A stretch of 52,065 nucleotides of DNA from an uncultured Bacteroidales bacterium (GCA_900317715.1 ONHS01000014.1:1-52065), one strand, 5' to 3'; positions 7,992-17,357 are shown, counted from the first letter of the stretch. Program-made: numbers and translations. The notes: generated by a model from the sequence alone, not told the origin.

Positions 7992-8720
7992 ATGAAAATC
8001 AACATTAAACAGCATATTCCCAACACCATCACGTGCCTCAACCTCGTGAGTGGTTGTTTTTCCATTATGTCGTCGCTGAACGGCAACCTCACGTTCGCCG
8101 CGGTGTGGATTGTGATTGCCGCCATTTTCGATTTCTGCGACGGCTTGAGCGCGCGCTTGTTGAAAGTCACGTCAGCCATTGGCAAGGAGTTGGATTCCCT
8201 TTCCGACGTGGTCTCTTTCGGGGTGGCGCCTACAATGATTGTCTATAAATGGTTGACAATCTGTTATTTCCAGATGCCTCCCGCTGCACAAACGCCATTC
8301 GTCTCTTACCTAGCTTACCTGGTTTTCCTCGTGCCAGCACTCTCTGCGGTGCGTCTCGCTCGGTTCAACCTTGATACGAACCAGACGGACAAGTTCATCG
8401 GGATGCCTACACCGGCCAATGCCCTCTTCTTGGGCTTCATTCCTGCGGCTTCCGAACATGTGGCCATCCTCCACAACTATTGGGTGGTCATCTTCTTTGC
8501 CGTCTTCTTCGCTTTTCTTCTGGTCAGCCCCATCACCATGGTCTCCCTGAAGTTCAAGGATTTTAAGTTCACGAAGATGAACATTGCCCGCTATCTGATT
8601 CTGTTGGTCGGCATTATCTTGTTCATAATCTTTAAGTTAGGAGCGTTCCCGCTGATTATCTTCGGTTACCTGCTCATTTCCATTTTTTATCACACATTAT
8701 CGAATTTTGAAGTCGTATGA
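7992..8720 (+). CDS. pssA: CDP-diacylglycerol-serine O-phosphatidyltransferase
   Basis: Integral membrane enzyme making phosphatidylserine from CDP-diacylglycerol and serine, the precursor of phosphatidylethanolamine. The CDP-alcohol phosphotransferase motif begins at D49: DGLSARLLK, then G...D...D in SAIGKELDSLSD. Several hydrophobic helices follow to the end of the 242-residue product. The stop overlaps the start of the next gene (ATGA), so pssA heads a run with the LOG and holB genes. Confidence 0.94.
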   Translation: MKINIKQHIPNTITCLNLVSGCFSIMSSLNGNLTFAAVWIVIAAIFDFCDGLSARLLKVTSAIGKELDSLSDVVSFGVAPTMIVYKWLTICYFQMPPAAQTPFVSYLAYLVFLVPALSAVRLARFNLDTNQTDKFIGMPTPANALFLGFIPAASEHVAILHNYWVVIFFAVFFAFLLVSPITMVSLKFKDFKFTKMNIARYLILLVGIILFIIFKLGAFPLIIFGYLLISIFYHTLSNFEVV

Positions 8721-9304
8721 AATACCAATCTTTAGCATTGTATTGCGGTTCTTCCGCAGGAAATAACCCTTTGTATGCCCGTGAGGCGGCCCGTTTCGGG
8801 AAAATGTGCGCCCAAAAGTCGTTGACCCTCTACTTCGGGGGTGGTTCCATCGGACTTATGGGGGCGGCGGCGGAGGCTTGTCTCTCCAAAGGCGGGAAGG
8901 TCATTGGGGTGGCTCCCGACTTTTTCACCCAAGGCGAAGTGCTGGCCACCAATCTCACCGAGATGATTTTGGTGAAGACCATGAGCGAGCGAAAGCAACT
9001 CCTTGAGGAAAGGTCGGATGCGTTCGTGATCTTCCCGGGCAGTTATGGCACCATGGATGAGCTTTTCGAGATGGTCACGGATGCGCAATTGGGCATGCAC
9101 ACGAAGCCCATTGTGATTTATAACTACATGGGTTACTACGATTTCCTGATCAAACAGCTGGATAAATTCATGGAGGAGGGCTTCTTGCGCCCGTTCCACC
9201 ATTCCCTGTTGCTTCATGCTTCCGATTTGGAGGAACTCTTCTACAAGTTGGATACCTACGAGAATACCAACGACCGCTCTTGGTTAGAAAAAATCAGACA
9301 CTAA
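8717..9304 (+). CDS. LOG family protein (TIGR00730-type)
   Basis: Cytoplasmic protein of the LOG / lysine-decarboxylase-like family; characterised members hydrolyse nucleoside 5'-monophosphates (cytokinin riboside phosphate phosphoribohydrolase). Nucleotide-binding motif GGGSIGLMG at residues 41-49 and the catalytic PGSYGTMDE at about 108-116 are both visible. The 195-residue length is normal. It overlaps pssA by 4 bp and is 12 bp from holB. Its role in a gut-type bacterium is unclear; nucleotide salvage is likely. Confidence 0.92.
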   Translation: MKYQSLALYCGSSAGNNPLYAREAARFGKMCAQKSLTLYFGGGSIGLMGAAAEACLSKGGKVIGVAPDFFTQGEVLATNLTEMILVKTMSERKQLLEERSDAFVIFPGSYGTMDELFEMVTDAQLGMHTKPIVIYNYMGYYDFLIKQLDKFMEEGFLRPFHHSLLLHASDLEELFYKLDTYENTNDRSWLEKIRH

Positions 9305-9316
9305 AACATTGACAAT

Positions 9317-10471
9317 ATGCAATTCAAAGACGTTTTGGCAGATGCTGCGTTGAAGCAGAAACTCGTCGATCTCGTGCGTGCGGGTCGTGCGGCGCACGCC
9401 CAGTTTTTCTTGGCTCAGCCGGGCAGCCATGCATTGGCGCTGGCCGTCGCCTACGGACAATACCTCTGTTGCGAGCACCCCACGGAGACTGACTCCTGCG
9501 GGGAGTGTCCCTCCTGCAAGCAGTACGCCAAACTGTCACACCCCGACTTGCACCTCTATTTCCCCAATTGTACGACGAAATCCATCAAAAAAGACCCGGA
9601 TTCTGCGCAATTGGCCCCGGAGTTCAAGGAATTTGTGCTAAAAAACGACTTCCATGTGAATCTTCACGATTGGCTGAGCGAACTGGACGGTGAAAACAAG
9701 CAAGCCTCCATCAACACCCGCGATTGTTCCGACATCCTGCATCACAACAACTTACGTTCTCATCAGGATGGCTATAAGGTCTATATTCTTTGGTGCGTGG
9801 ATCGTTTGTATCATTTGGCCGCTCCAAAATTGCTGAAAACATTGGAGGAACCTGAAGAAAAGTCGGTCTTTATCCTGATTTCTGAGGAACCCGATAAGAT
9901 TTTGAACACGATTCTTTCCCGTACACAGCTGGTGAAGATTCCTCGTCTGACGGACGCGGATATTGCGCAGAAGCTTCATCAAACTTACACGGATCTCTCT
10001 TTGGAGGAGGCAACTGACATCGCTGTTTTGGCGGACGGCGACTATAACAAGGCAGTTCATATCGCTACGGATAGCGAGGAACAAAGTCTGCTTTTACGTC
10101 AGTTTGAGACCGTTTTCGACAGTATAGTGGCTTTTGCGCAACGAAAATCGCTGAATGAGGTCCAATATGAGCGTGTTCAGGAGGTTTTTGCTGAAATTGT
10201 TGAACAAGGGCGTGAATATCAAAAACAGTTCCTTAATTTGATGTTGCGCATGTTGAGAAACATTTTGATGCAAAATTCACAATATCCGGCGATGTTGAAA
10301 GTGACCCATCAGGAGCAATCCGTGATAGCCAAATATCAGGGCATTTTGCAATTGAAGCAGATTTCTACCATGACGGAGTTGTGCAATACGGCGATTTATC
10401 ACGTCACCAGGAATGGTAATTCATCATTGATATTCACGGACCTCTATTTCCAATTGGCGAAAAATTTCTGA
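9317..10471 (+). CDS. holB: DNA polymerase III subunit delta' (clamp-loader)
   Basis: Clamp-loader subunit of the replicative polymerase. The 384-residue product has the N-terminal AAA+ fold with a four-cysteine zinc module around residues 51-69 (CCEHPTETDSCGECPSC). The Walker A loop is degenerate (QPGSHALAL rather than GxxGxGK), as expected of delta', which does not hydrolyse ATP. The motif AAPKLLKTLEEPEEKSVFIL and a sensor-like ILSRTQ are present. Co-directional with and 12 bp after the LOG gene. Confidence 0.92.
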   Translation: MQFKDVLADAALKQKLVDLVRAGRAAHAQFFLAQPGSHALALAVAYGQYLCCEHPTETDSCGECPSCKQYAKLSHPDLHLYFPNCTTKSIKKDPDSAQLAPEFKEFVLKNDFHVNLHDWLSELDGENKQASINTRDCSDILHHNNLRSHQDGYKVYILWCVDRLYHLAAPKLLKTLEEPEEKSVFILISEEPDKILNTILSRTQLVKIPRLTDADIAQKLHQTYTDLSLEEATDIAVLADGDYNKAVHIATDSEEQSLLLRQFETVFDSIVAFAQRKSLNEVQYERVQEVFAEIVEQGREYQKQFLNLMLRMLRNILMQNSQYPAMLKVTHQEQSVIAKYQGILQLKQISTMTELCNTAIYHVTRNGNSSLIFTDLYFQLAKNF

Positions 10472-10528
10472 CGTTGCAATATTTTGGCCACTTCAACGTT
10501 AGGTGTGCACATTAAAAATATGGTTGCA

Positions 10529-11923
10529 ATGAAACGAAATATCCTTATCGTATGTTTGTGCGTGCTCTGTCTCAGCGCTACGCATCTGTTGGCGCAGAAT
10601 GACGCTTCCTGTGTGGCTAAAGCTCCTAAGGAAGTGGTTGTGAATCAGCAATTTCAATATACTGTTACCACTTCCGAAAAAGGGACTGTCTTGGAGACGG
10701 ATTTCGGTAAATTTGAGTTTGTGAACGGTCCGAGCATGGGGTCCAGCACTTCCATTACCATCTCGAACGGGCATACGGAGCAAAACACGCAATACACGTA
10801 CACGTATGTGCTCTCGGCCAAGCGTGAGGGCACGTTTACCATCCCTGGCGTTTCTATTTCAGTGGATGGCAAGGTGTTACGCAGCAACGCGGTGGAAGTG
10901 CAAGTGGTGAAGGCTTCCAAACAAACGCAGGAGAACTCAAACGATCCGTTCTCAAATGTCTTCCCGTTTGAATGGCCGGACCTCAATCCTTTTGGGAACC
11001 GGCAACCTTCTCAACGACCGAATTCAAGATCAGAAAGTGTTGAATATAAGGATGATATAAAGAAGGATGACCTTTTTGTGAAGTCGGAGATTTCGCAAGC
11101 GGAGGCTTGGCAGGGTGAGGCTGTCGTGGTCACCCACAAACTCTACATCAAGCAGGATATTCGTGGTTATGACATCGCGCGCGCCAACTACGCCGCTACG
11201 GATGCCCTTTGGCTCGACCGTTTGGATGTTACCTACAGCGATGAATCTACGGAAACCATCAAAGGGGAACGCTATCACGTTTATACCATCATGCAGACGG
11301 CCGCTTATCCATTGAAAACGGGCAAAGTGACCATCCCGAAGCTGGATTTGATTGTGCGTATCGGGGTTCCGGCGGTCGTCAACAACCCGTTCTGGGGCAA
11401 TATGACCACCACCCGGGCCAGAGATTTCCGCCTGACTTCTAACGAGCTGTCCCTCAAGGTGAAACCGCTTCCTAATGTCAACAACAATGGGAAGACGGAA
11501 ACGGTGGGTCATTTCGACATTTCCGCTTCTTTGAATAAGACAGAAGTGCGTGCAAATGAACCTGTTACGCTTACCATCACAGTGTCGGGCAACGGCAATC
11601 TCCATCATATTGAATCCGAAGATTTCCAAATCGACTTCCCGTCAGACTGTGACATCACCTATCCTAAAGTCAGTCAGAACATTAGCGCGAAAGGTAATCT
11701 TGTGAGCGGTTCCAAGACCTTCCGTTTCACGCTGATTCCGCGTTCAGAAGGCGAATATTTCATCCCTGGGGCGAATTTCACTTATTATGATGACGAAATT
11801 CAGTCTTACAAGACCATTTCAGCCCAAGATTTTCGTATAGAGGTGAAGCCGGGAGGCACTGCTCCGCAGCAAAATGAGGGTCAGAACGACAATAAACCCA
11901 AAGGCAAGGTGTATAAAATTTAA
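10529..11923 (+). CDS. batD: BatD family protein
   Basis: Exported protein of the Bat (Bacteroides aerotolerance) group, with repeated immunoglobulin-like modules. The chosen ATG gives a signal peptide (MKRNILIVCLCVLCLSATHLL, cleaved near AQN) and 464 residues; upstream in-frame starts would bury it. The N-terminal module has the family pattern (APKEVVVNQQFQYTVT), and the middle segment LFVKSEISQAEAWQGEAVVVT is characteristic of BatD. No C-terminal membrane helix is obvious; the product ends in a hydrophilic Gln/Asn/Lys tail. It follows holB by 57 bp. No batA, batB or batC lies next to it in this window. Confidence 0.85.
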   Translation: MKRNILIVCLCVLCLSATHLLAQNDASCVAKAPKEVVVNQQFQYTVTTSEKGTVLETDFGKFEFVNGPSMGSSTSITISNGHTEQNTQYTYTYVLSAKREGTFTIPGVSISVDGKVLRSNAVEVQVVKASKQTQENSNDPFSNVFPFEWPDLNPFGNRQPSQRPNSRSESVEYKDDIKKDDLFVKSEISQAEAWQGEAVVVTHKLYIKQDIRGYDIARANYAATDALWLDRLDVTYSDESTETIKGERYHVYTIMQTAAYPLKTGKVTIPKLDLIVRIGVPAVVNNPFWGNMTTTRARDFRLTSNELSLKVKPLPNVNNNGKTETVGHFDISASLNKTEVRANEPVTLTITVSGNGNLHHIESEDFQIDFPSDCDITYPKVSQNISAKGNLVSGSKTFRFTLIPRSEGEYFIPGANFTYYDDEIQSYKTISAQDFRIEVKPGGTAPQQNEGQNDNKPKGKVYKI

Positions 11924-11975
11924 TCTGGCGATGCGATTAATCGTGTCTCCATACGGTGCATATCTATAAAATATG

Positions 11976-11983
11976 TACATTTG
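11976..11983 (+). promoter_or_regulatory. Bacteroidota -7 box TACATTTG
   Basis: TACATTTG followed by CG, 25 bp before the ATG of the Omp28-like lipoprotein gene. Matches TAnnTTTG. Confidence 0.55.
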
Positions 11984-12008
11984 CGCCGTTTTTTGAAAAT
12001 ATTTAATT

Positions 12009-12866
12009 ATGAAGAAATTATTGGCGTTAACCGCGTTTCTCATGCTGGCTTTCTTGTTCACCACTTGTGACAAAATCGACGGGCCGTTTTATATCATTCC
12101 CGAAAATGAGGATGTGACCGTCAATTTCCCGGAACTTGACCCCAGCAGCGTTTATCGTAAAATTTTGTTTGAAGAATTTACGGGACACCGCTGTACGAAT
12201 TGTCCGGACGGGCACTTGAAATTGGAGGAACTTCAGGAACGTTACGGGGACACGCTTGTGGCTGTGGGCATCCATTTTGGTGCGCTGGCAAAACCGGTGG
12301 GCGAAACGTTCAGTTACGATTTCCGTACGGAGGCAGGTAACCGAATTGGGGAGGCTTACGCCATCGATGCGATTCCGGCCGCCATTATCAATCGGAATGA
12401 CAAAGAGGGCGGCTGGCCGCGCAGTCAGTGGCTGAGCGTGGTGCCGACCATTGATCGTACCAAGCCTACCGCTGCCATTCAGATGATTAACGAATACGAT
12501 GAGATTTCCAAAACCCTGAAGGCCAATGTGAAAGTGACGATGCTTGAAAACTATAACGCTTCGCTTAGTTTGGTGTTGTTGCTTATAGAAGACGGCATTG
12601 TGAAACCGCAAAAGGATGGTGATCACGATGTTTTGGATTATGTTCACAACCATGTGCTGCGTGCAAACTTCACGGATCCGTTTGGCTATGTGCTGCGCAA
12701 TGGCTCTGTCGATTGGACGGCAGGTGAAGAACTTACCTATGCTTCCACCATTAACTTCAGTGAAACGGACTGGAACCCGGCGAATTGTTCTGTGGTGGCT
12801 TTCTTGTTAGATCCTATCAATATGGATGTTTTGCAAGTTGAAAAGTTAGAAGTGTTGAGTCGTTAA
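12009..12866 (+). CDS. Omp28-related outer-membrane lipoprotein
   Basis: Envelope lipoprotein with a thioredoxin-like domain. The signal peptide ends in a lipobox with Cys20 (FLFTTC). The Omp28 pattern KILFEEFTGHRCTNCPDG gives a CxxC pair at about residues 62 and 65, and a cis-proline-like AIPAAIINR follows. Length 285. Characterised family members are surface lipoproteins of Porphyromonas; a disulfide role is suggested by the CxxC but unproven. It has its own promoter box and probably co-transcribes the dehydrogenase 14 bp downstream. Confidence 0.88.
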   Translation: MKKLLALTAFLMLAFLFTTCDKIDGPFYIIPENEDVTVNFPELDPSSVYRKILFEEFTGHRCTNCPDGHLKLEELQERYGDTLVAVGIHFGALAKPVGETFSYDFRTEAGNRIGEAYAIDAIPAAIINRNDKEGGWPRSQWLSVVPTIDRTKPTAAIQMINEYDEISKTLKANVKVTMLENYNASLSLVLLLIEDGIVKPQKDGDHDVLDYVHNHVLRANFTDPFGYVLRNGSVDWTAGEELTYASTINFSETDWNPANCSVVAFLLDPINMDVLQVEKLEVLSR

Positions 12867-12880
12867 TTTTGTTTGAAAAT

Positions 12881-13798
12881 ATGAAAATAGTTGCTGTTGA
12901 GCCGATAGGCATTTCTGCCGAAAGAGCGAAAGAGATTCAGAGCCAGTTGGCTCAAAAAGGGCATGAATTTGTGTGGTATGGTGACCGCAAAGAGGATGCC
13001 GCTACGTTGGTGGAAAGGATGCAAGATGCTGAAATCGTGATTGTTTCCAACATTCCTCTGCCGGTTGAAGTACTGTCGAAATGCCCGAAACTCCAATTCT
13101 TGAATGTCGCGTTCACCGGTTTGGATCACATTGATTTGGGCTATTGTGAAGCGCACCATATTCGAGTGAAAAACGCTTCTGGTTATGCCACCGAAGGCGT
13201 GGCGGAATTGGCTGTGGGATTGATGATTGACGTGCTTCGTCAGATTACCCGCTTGGATGGTTCCATCCGTGAATGCGGAATCCGCGGTGCCTTCCTGGGT
13301 CGTGAGTTGCGCGGCAAAACGGTTGGCATTGTGGGTACAGGCGCTATCGGCATCCGCACGGCGCAACTGCTGCAAGCTTTTGGCTGTGAGGTGATTGCTT
13401 GGAGCAGAACCCAGCGTCCGGAAGTGACCGGAATGGGAATCCCTTACGTCTCATTGGAGGATTTGATGCGCCGCAGCGACATTGTTTCTCTTCATGTCCC
13501 GATGACTCCCGAAACCAACGGACTCATCAGTCGGGAATTGTTGGCATTGTGCAAACCTACCGCCATTTTGATTAATACCGCACGTGGCAAAGTGGTGGAT
13601 ATGAATGCCTTGGCGGACGCTCTGCGAAACGGGCGCATGGCGGGCGCGGGCATCGACGTGTATGAGAAGGAACCCCCATTGCCACAAGACCATCCGCTCC
13701 TGAATGCCCCGAACTGCGTCCTCGTCCCCCACGTCGGCTACGCCACCCGCGAAGCCTTCGACGACAGAATTGAGATTGTTCTTAGAAATTTGGAGTAG
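12881..13798 (+). CDS. D-2-hydroxyacid dehydrogenase (NAD-dependent)
   Basis: Interconverts a 2-oxoacid and a D-2-hydroxyacid, of the glycerate/phosphoglycerate dehydrogenase class. Dinucleotide loop GIVGTGAIG near residue 150; catalytic Arg in NTARGKVVD (about 234), Glu in YEKEPP (about 262) and His in VPHVGYAT (about 282). The ATG at 12881 is preferred over an in-frame TTG at 12869. The product is 305 residues. The TAG stop is part of the first 7-bp unit of the array at 13792. Exact substrate unknown (hydroxypyruvate or glyoxylate are candidates). Confidence 0.9.
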   Translation: MKIVAVEPIGISAERAKEIQSQLAQKGHEFVWYGDRKEDAATLVERMQDAEIVIVSNIPLPVEVLSKCPKLQFLNVAFTGLDHIDLGYCEAHHIRVKNASGYATEGVAELAVGLMIDVLRQITRLDGSIRECGIRGAFLGRELRGKTVGIVGTGAIGIRTAQLLQAFGCEVIAWSRTQRPEVTGMGIPYVSLEDLMRRSDIVSLHVPMTPETNGLISRELLALCKPTAILINTARGKVVDMNALADALRNGRMAGAGIDVYEKEPPLPQDHPLLNAPNCVLVPHVGYATREAFDDRIEIVLRNLE

Positions 13799-13848
13799 GG
13801 AATAGGGAGTAGGGAGTAGGCAACTGCTAACTACTAACTGCTAACTGC
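13792..13848. repeat. Heptamer array between convergent genes (GGAGTAG then TAACTGC)
   Basis: GGAGTAG, GGAATAG, GGAGTAG, GGAGTAG, one linker base, then CAACTGC, TAACTAC, TAACTGC, TAACTGC. The plus-strand gene's TAG lies in the first unit, and the minus-strand gene's TAG (complement 13841-13843) lies in the last units, so one array terminates both reading frames. The second half is the reverse complement of the TTAGCAG family. Confidence 0.9.
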
Positions 13849-14482
13849 CGATGATCAGCTCTTCCCACCGTACCTTCGGTACGACATGTACGCCGTTTTC
13901 GCGGTAGTAGGCGTGGCTCTCGTCAGCGGAGATTTCCTTTAGTTGAATGTTTTCGTTTCCTTTCCCGATGGCCAAAATCAGGATGGGCGGGTAGGGGAGT
14001 GCGAACGCTTCTTCGATTTTCTTGGCGTTGAACGCTCCGATAATCAAGCCGTTATAGCCCATTTCCACTGCTTTCAGCAACATGCTCTGAGCGGCGATGC
14101 CTGCGTCGATGTGCAGCATTTTGCTTTCGGGAACTGTGCTGCAGAAGATGATGAAGGCATGCGGTTCCGTACCTGGGAACGGCAGGTGCAATTCAGGCAG
14201 CATTCCGCCTAATTTAATGTTTTCCAATACTTTATCATCGCCGTTTCCTTCCGTTACAAGCTTGAAACGCAACGCTTGTTGGTTTTTCGCGGAGGGCAAC
14301 ACGGCATTCACCGCCACCATCTTTTCCAGTACTTCCTCCGACACCTTGTACGCCGGATCATAGCCACGGAAACTGCGGTTTTTCTTCAGCAAACTGTCCA
14401 AAGAACGCCCCGCGCTCTTATAGACCACTTTCTTCTTGCTGTGGTATTCTTCGAATTTGTTCTCTAAAAAATTGTCTGCCAT
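13841..14482 (-). CDS. Nitroreductase family protein
   Basis: FMN-dependent oxidoreductase of the nitroreductase fold, cytoplasmic, probably NAD(P)H-using. The N-terminal SFRGYDPAYKVSEEVLEKMVAVNAVLPSAKNQQALRF matches the flavin-binding RS.R.Y...pv..e.l...l..a..APSa.N.Q.w pattern. The AAQSMLLKAVEMGYNGLIIGAFN segment is typical of the family. It has 213 residues, with an N-terminal extension of about 30 residues. The last codon and stop lie in a heptamer array. Substrate unknown. Confidence 0.88.
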   Translation of the reverse strand: MADNFLENKFEEYHSKKKVVYKSAGRSLDSLLKKNRSFRGYDPAYKVSEEVLEKMVAVNAVLPSAKNQQALRFKLVTEGNGDDKVLENIKLGGMLPELHLPFPGTEPHAFIIFCSTVPESKMLHIDAGIAAQSMLLKAVEMGYNGLIIGAFNAKKIEEAFALPYPPILILAIGKGNENIQLKEISADESHAYYRENGVHVVPKVRWEELIIGS

Positions 14483-14524
14483 TTTTTTTGGGATAGTTTA
14501 GGGTTTTGGGAAAAGGGAATCGAA

Positions 14525-14695
14525 AGTTAGCAGTTAGCAGTTAGTAGTTAGCAGTTAGTCTAAGTCCTAAGTCTAAGTTTAAGTTCTAAGTCTATGTCTA
14601 AGTTCTATGTCTAAGTCAACTACATCGTAACAACGCATCCGTTTCTCGCCAGTGCACGCCAACAGCCAAAAGCTAATAGCCAACAGCCAACCGCC
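14525..14695. repeat. Mixed heptamer arrays (TTAGCAG, CTAAGTC and AACAGCC families)
   Basis: The whole spacer between nitroreductase and lptD is repeat. Positions 14525-14558 carry TTAGCAG/TTAGTAG units. Positions 14559-14617 carry alternating 6-7 bp units of TAAGTC, TAAGTTC and TATGTC. A unique stretch of about 40 bp follows. Positions 14661-14695 carry AACAGCC, AAAAGCT, AATAGCC, AACAGCC, AACCGCC, reaching the lptD stop codon. Confidence 0.88.
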
Positions 14696-17268
14696 TACAA
14701 GTTATTTCTGAAGTCATCATGCAAATTCAGTTTCATCACGTCTTTCAGGGTGGCGGATTTCACGTTGATGGTGAATCGCCAGCCCTTGCGGTAGCCGATG
14801 GGGACCCAGTTGAAGCTCATTTCCCAGCAGTGCATGTCGCGGAAGAAGTCCAGAGAGGTGAAAGACAATGATTTATGCACGAAATCGTAACCTGTGGTGA
14901 AGCCGAAACGCCATTTCTTGGTGATGTTGATGTCGCCTGCCACATTAAGCGTGTGCACCATGTTGTGCGTGTAGGGCTTCAATTCTTCTCCCCAATAGAT
15001 CGCACGGTAGTAGTCGAGATTGTCGTTGATGCCGTAAGTGAATGAGTAGTTGAACGTTAGCGACCATGGCAGTCGGTTCTTTTGTCGTTCTGGGTCTTTG
15101 GACTTGAACGTGTTTTGGTCGATGCGGTAGTTGAGGGAGATGCTGTAGGTGCCTTGCGAGAAACGCAGCAGCCGACGGTGGGCATCCCATTCGGTAACGT
15201 TCACGCGGCGACCCTCCTCGTTGATGCTGTAGGGGTCGAAAACGAAGCTGTAGGTGAGGTAGAGCTGTTTGAAGAGCGTGCTGCGGCCAGACATCGTGAA
15301 TGTGGACCACCTCATGGAGTCGGCGGCGAAATCGTAGTACATGGAGATGTTGAAGTTGTCGATGAGCGGAATCTTCTTGAGCCCTGTGATGGTGTCTTTG
15401 CGCGAACGGACCTTGATTTCCAGATTGTTGCCGAGCGTGAGCTGTACGCGCGCCTGCATCTTGGGATTGCCGGTGCCGAATATGGCGTTGTCGTAGTAGG
15501 TGTAGTTTACCAACTCGCCGGTCATCGGATTGACGTAGGAAGCGCTGTTTTGACCGTTCAGCATCGGTTGGAACGTGAAATTCAAAGTCGGGGTGATGAC
15601 GTGGCGGATGGCATTCAGCCCGCCTTTCTTGAAAACGTACATCACATAGACCTTTGTCGTCAGGTTCGAGGAGAGGTTGAGGTCGTGGACTGCCCCGAAC
15701 TTGCGGTTGAAATGCAGCACCAGCTGCGGAGCCTCCGAAGTGTTTGGATCCCAGACCATCTCACGGCTGTAATTCTGCAAATACCATTTCTCCGTCAGCG
15801 TAAGGGTGGTGTTCCAGTTGATGGTCTTGGCGATTTTGATGGGGATGGTGAGGGGGACGACGTGCTGCATGCCCGCCTCGAAATGTTCCCACGTAATCGG
15901 CTGGAAGAAAAGCGAATCGGTGGTGTTCACTTGACCGATAAGTTGCGACGACCATTTCATGGAGATGTTGTCATACCATTTCAGCGGTCCCGACTTGTCC
16001 TTTTTGCGGAACGGATAGAATTGCGCCACAGACATGCTGATGTTGGGTAACTTCATGTTAATGGTATGATTCCCAGTGTTTTGCGAGTAAGAAATGGCGG
16101 CGTCCAAGTAGAAGAAGTCAGCGGCGGAAGTGGAAAGGTTGACCGTGGAGGTAAACTGGTTGGAGAGGTAGTCTTCCACAGAGGTCACATTATAGCGGGC
16201 GTAGTTGGCGCTCTGAATGTCGATATGAGCGTTGAAACGTGTGGTGGGGTGCGATTTCGAGTCTTGCTTATGATCCCAGTAAATCTTATAGTTGTTGACT
16301 TTCTTGAAGTTAGCGGTGTCGATGCGGTCGCCGGTGAGCGAGAGCGCGTAGGCCAGTTCCAGGTTACCGCTGCATTTGTAGCGATAGACGTAGTTCGATC
16401 TGGCCTTCACCGCCCAGCTGCCGCGCGTGTAAAGGTCAGCGGAAAGCAACAGGTCGATATTGTCGTTGATGGCAAAATAGAAGCCTAAGTCCTGGAGGTA
16501 GAATCCCATACTCCCGGATTGTCCAAAAGAGGGCATTACCAGTCCGGACTTATGTTGGGCATCGAGCGGGAAGAAACCAAACGGCAGCGCCAGAGGGGTG
16601 GGAATGCCCGAAAAACGCAGGTGGGCGGGACCGATGAGGATTTTGTCGTGCTGGATGACCTTGGCTTTGGAAAACGCGATTTCGTAGTGCGGGTCGCCGA
16701 GCTCGCAGGTGGTGTATTTACCGCGTTTGATGTAGGCTACGTTGTCGCCCATTTTCTTCACCTGCTCCCCATGGATGTAACCATCATCCTGTGTGGTGAT
16801 GACATCTGTGATTTTGCCTTTGTGGGTGGTGAAGTTGTACATGATTTCGCGGGCGTTGTAATGCGCGTCCCCCTGCAGGAAGACGGGCGCTCCGTGAATC
16901 CGCCCCAAGGAATCTGCCACGCCGCACGCGTATAACTGGTTGTTTTTGAAGTCAATCTCGATGTAATCCGCACGCAACTCCATGTCTTCGTAGGTCACGG
17001 ATGCATCGCCATACAGATAGGTGAATCGGTTCTGAATGTCATTGATCACAGAGTCGTGCGCGCTATAATGGACAACGTCGGTGATGGCGTTAGGGGAGAT
17101 CACTTTGGGAGATTGTATGACGATTGCCGCAGAATCGGTGTCGGCGTGCATCGAAACTTCGAACATGGTGGAGTCCACTTTGTTCTGGCGGGGTTTCCCG
17201 GGACGCCTTCCCTGTCCAGAAGAATATAGATATAACACACTGAGGATGAAGACAATACATACCCTCAT
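14695..17268 (-). CDS. lptD: LPS-assembly protein LptD / OstA-like
   Basis: Outer-membrane beta-barrel that inserts lipopolysaccharide in the outer leaflet. The chosen ATG gives a signal peptide (MRVCIVFILSVLYLYSSGQG); the open frame extends upstream but lacks another good start. Residues about 90-190 form the OstA-type jelly-roll (YLYGDASVTYEDMELRADYI, GKITDVITTQDDGYIHGEQV). The remaining 650 residues are alternating amphipathic strands with the motif LPFGFFPLDAQHKSGLVMPSFG. The product is 857 residues. No LptE-type partner is adjacent. Transcription likely starts from the minus-strand box at 17358-17365. Confidence 0.88.
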   Translation of the reverse strand: MRVCIVFILSVLYLYSSGQGRRPGKPRQNKVDSTMFEVSMHADTDSAAIVIQSPKVISPNAITDVVHYSAHDSVINDIQNRFTYLYGDASVTYEDMELRADYIEIDFKNNQLYACGVADSLGRIHGAPVFLQGDAHYNAREIMYNFTTHKGKITDVITTQDDGYIHGEQVKKMGDNVAYIKRGKYTTCELGDPHYEIAFSKAKVIQHDKILIGPAHLRFSGIPTPLALPFGFFPLDAQHKSGLVMPSFGQSGSMGFYLQDLGFYFAINDNIDLLLSADLYTRGSWAVKARSNYVYRYKCSGNLELAYALSLTGDRIDTANFKKVNNYKIYWDHKQDSKSHPTTRFNAHIDIQSANYARYNVTSVEDYLSNQFTSTVNLSTSAADFFYLDAAISYSQNTGNHTINMKLPNISMSVAQFYPFRKKDKSGPLKWYDNISMKWSSQLIGQVNTTDSLFFQPITWEHFEAGMQHVVPLTIPIKIAKTINWNTTLTLTEKWYLQNYSREMVWDPNTSEAPQLVLHFNRKFGAVHDLNLSSNLTTKVYVMYVFKKGGLNAIRHVITPTLNFTFQPMLNGQNSASYVNPMTGELVNYTYYDNAIFGTGNPKMQARVQLTLGNNLEIKVRSRKDTITGLKKIPLIDNFNISMYYDFAADSMRWSTFTMSGRSTLFKQLYLTYSFVFDPYSINEEGRRVNVTEWDAHRRLLRFSQGTYSISLNYRIDQNTFKSKDPERQKNRLPWSLTFNYSFTYGINDNLDYYRAIYWGEELKPYTHNMVHTLNVAGDINITKKWRFGFTTGYDFVHKSLSFTSLDFFRDMHCWEMSFNWVPIGYRKGWRFTINVKSATLKDVMKLNLHDDFRNNL

Positions 17269-17333
17269 GAAATATGAAACATCCAGTGTGTATATTTTTT
17301 TAATCAAATGGCTAATATTAAAGTCAATTATTA

Positions 17334-17341
17334 TATTTTTG
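17334..17341 (+). promoter_or_regulatory. -7 box TATTTTTG for the amidase gene
   Basis: TATTTTTG followed by CG, 43 bp upstream of the amidase ATG. It faces the minus-strand box at 17358-17365, with 16 bp between them. Confidence 0.6.
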
Positions 17342-17357
17342 CGGCCTAAAAAAGCGG

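Noticed and set aside
15082..16050. 322-codon plus-strand frame antisense to lptD
   Set aside because: Antisense shadow; no recognisable motif, and lptD is well supported.
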